Positions 5,237-6,121 of a stretch of 6,121 nt of DNA are shown in pieces. The translations under genes and the position numbers were made by a program. Positions within the stretch are counted from its first letter, which is position 1. The number at the start of each line of letters is the position of its first letter. Source of the stretch: Polynucleobacter meluiroseus (GTDB lineage Bacteria > Bacteroidota > Bacteroidia > Flavobacteriales_D > Crocinitomicaceae); the NCBI GenBank assembly GCA_943328715.2, contig CALQBB020000059.1:1-6121 (forward strand), given 5' to 3'. Under the pieces are notes generated by a model. It saw only the letters and a list, made by a program, of their open reading frames with translations, was not told the origin of the DNA and did no database searches.

Positions 5237-6121
5237 ATGAAGTCACTTATATTCTCCTTATTTACATTCAGTTGCACAATTTCTTTTTCCCAATTGGGGA
5301 ATACGATGTATGGATTAGCGCGAACAACGAATCCAGCAGCGGTTTACATCGCGACAATGGATCCAGTGACGGGAATAGCGACGAATATTGGACAGACTTC
5401 GGTTTCATCCTCCATCAACCTAACGGGTGCAGCCTTGAATCCATACAACAATCGCTTTTGTTTTTTTGGCGACAACGGACTAAAATCCATTGATTTATCC
5501 ACGGGACAACTCACGAACACCGCAACGATTAACAATCCAAATGGAACTGGGTACTTTGATTTATTTCGTTTCAACACTTCGGATTCCTTGATGTATGGAT
5601 TATCGAGAAGAAACATCACCAATCCACAAACGGGACAGGTGACTGGAGCAATGTACTTAGCAACAATCAATGAAATAACCGGTACGATTACCGAAATTTC
5701 ACCAAGTTCCATTGGACAAAGTTTCGCTTATTCTGGAAGTGCGATTGACCCACATCAAATGGTGTTTTACTATTCAAACGGATCTCAGCTGGTTGGATTA
5801 GACATGTATAACGGAAGTATATATTCAAATCCAACATTGACTTTTCCAAACGGCGGACAGAACTTTGACAATTTCACATACAGCTGTGCGGATACCACGA
5901 TGTACGGCTTAGTGCGAACAAATTATTACACGCCACTGTACAATCCTATCACAGGAACCACAACACAAGTTTTTGATTCAGCCGCAGTTCATCTTGGAAA
6001 AGTGGAGGCGATGTCCGGAGCAGTGACGAAAATCGGTACACAATCTATTGGAGTAAATTCCTTTTCCGTAAATGGAAGTTCAACGATTGATCCAGTAAAT
6101 CTGATTTACTATTTCATCAGT
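5237..6121 (+). CDS. Secreted repeat protein, probable beta-propeller (3' end outside window)
   Basis: The frame is open from the ATG at 5237 to the last base, 295 codons with no stop. The N-terminus is a classic Bacteroidota Sec signal peptide: MKS, a hydrophobic run, then Ser-Phe-Ser followed by Gln19, with likely cleavage before Gln19. The mature part is rich in Thr, Asn, Gly and Ser and built from repeats of 95-103 residues that open with Met-Tyr-Gly-Leu at 24, 119 and 222. Each repeat continues with a Tyr-Leu-Ala-Thr-Ile/Met-Asp...Thr-Gly strand pair (about 37-46, 140-149), a Leu/Ile-Asn/Asp-Pro turn (68-70, 170-172, 284-286) and a Ile/Leu-Asp-Leu/Met...Gly strand (85-90, 188-193). This pattern resembles beta-propeller blades, probably two per repeat. 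Such proteins in this phylum often end in a type IX secretion sorting domain, which would lie outside the window. Cys13 does not sit in a proper lipobox. No enzyme motif is seen; binding partner and role are unknown. Confidence 0.85.
   Translation, partial: MKSLIFSLFTFSCTISFSQLGNTMYGLARTTNPAAVYIATMDPVTGIATNIGQTSVSSSINLTGAALNPYNNRFCFFGDNGLKSIDLSTGQLTNTATINNPNGTGYFDLFRFNTSDSLMYGLSRRNITNPQTGQVTGAMYLATINEITGTITEISPSSIGQSFAYSGSAIDPHQMVFYYSNGSQLVGLDMYNGSIYSNPTLTFPNGGQNFDNFTYSCADTTMYGLVRTNYYTPLYNPITGTTTQVFDSAAVHLGKVEAMSGAVTKIGTQSIGVNSFSVNGSSTIDPVNLIYYFIS

Noticed and set aside
5267..5278. Lipoprotein lipobox around Cys13 of the secreted protein
   Set aside because: The preceding residues (Thr-Phe-Ser) do not fit the lipobox, and the sequence after Cys stays hydrophobic, ending in a better signal peptidase I site before Gln19.
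5272..5493. Open frame of 73 codons on the plus strand
   Set aside because: It is out of frame with, and inside, the secreted protein gene starting at 5237; the latter is open for 295 codons and explains the sequence.
5344..5712. Open frame of 122 codons on the minus strand with hydrophobic stretches
   Set aside because: It lies entirely inside the secreted repeat protein gene on the plus strand, whose signal peptide and internal repeats are convincing. It has no homology signal that I recognise.
1..6121. CRISPR array, insertion sequence, phage genes, tRNA or rRNA
   Set aside because: No regularly spaced repeats, terminal inverted repeats, transposase or integrase motifs, or RNA gene signatures were seen on either strand.

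Overview
The window looks like ordinary chromosomal DNA of a member of the Bacteroidota, most likely Flavobacteriales (the Crocinitomicaceae/Fluviicola group is a guess). The base composition is moderately AT-rich. The SerA-type dehydrogenase, cyclophilin and ClpB all read like flavobacterial versions. Most starts lack a Shine-Dalgarno sequence. One promoter candidate fits the Bacteroidota TTG / TAnnTTTG pattern. The window ends in a large secreted repeat protein of the kind often exported by type IX secretion. I see no mobile element, CRISPR array, tRNA, rRNA or phage gene.

Layout, left to right. Bases 1-550 (+) hold the C-terminal part of a D-3-phosphoglycerate dehydrogenase-like enzyme, cut by the window edge. 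It converges on a small cytosolic cyclophilin (620-1075, -), and the two share a symmetrical bidirectional terminator. A 178-bp divergent spacer follows, then a 178-residue protein I do not recognise (1254-1790, +). That gene converges on clpB (1854-4466, -), again with a shared hairpin terminator. A 176-bp divergent spacer with a near-perfect direct repeat separates clpB from a small exported protein with two LysM-like domains (4643-5059, +). After a terminator, a secreted protein starts at 5237 (+) and stays open to the last base. It is built from roughly 100-residue repeats starting with Met-Tyr-Gly-Leu and is probably a beta-propeller.

The genes do not form a visible pathway: each appears to be its own transcription unit. 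They cover serine biosynthesis (SerA), protein folding and disaggregation (cyclophilin, ClpB), and the cell envelope (LysM protein, secreted repeat protein). I found no convincing new multi-gene system. The most useful points are the truncated secreted repeat protein, the enzyme-free LysM pair, the unidentified 178-aa protein, the corrected clpB start and the repeats upstream of clpB. No stretch longer than 300 bases lacks a gene.
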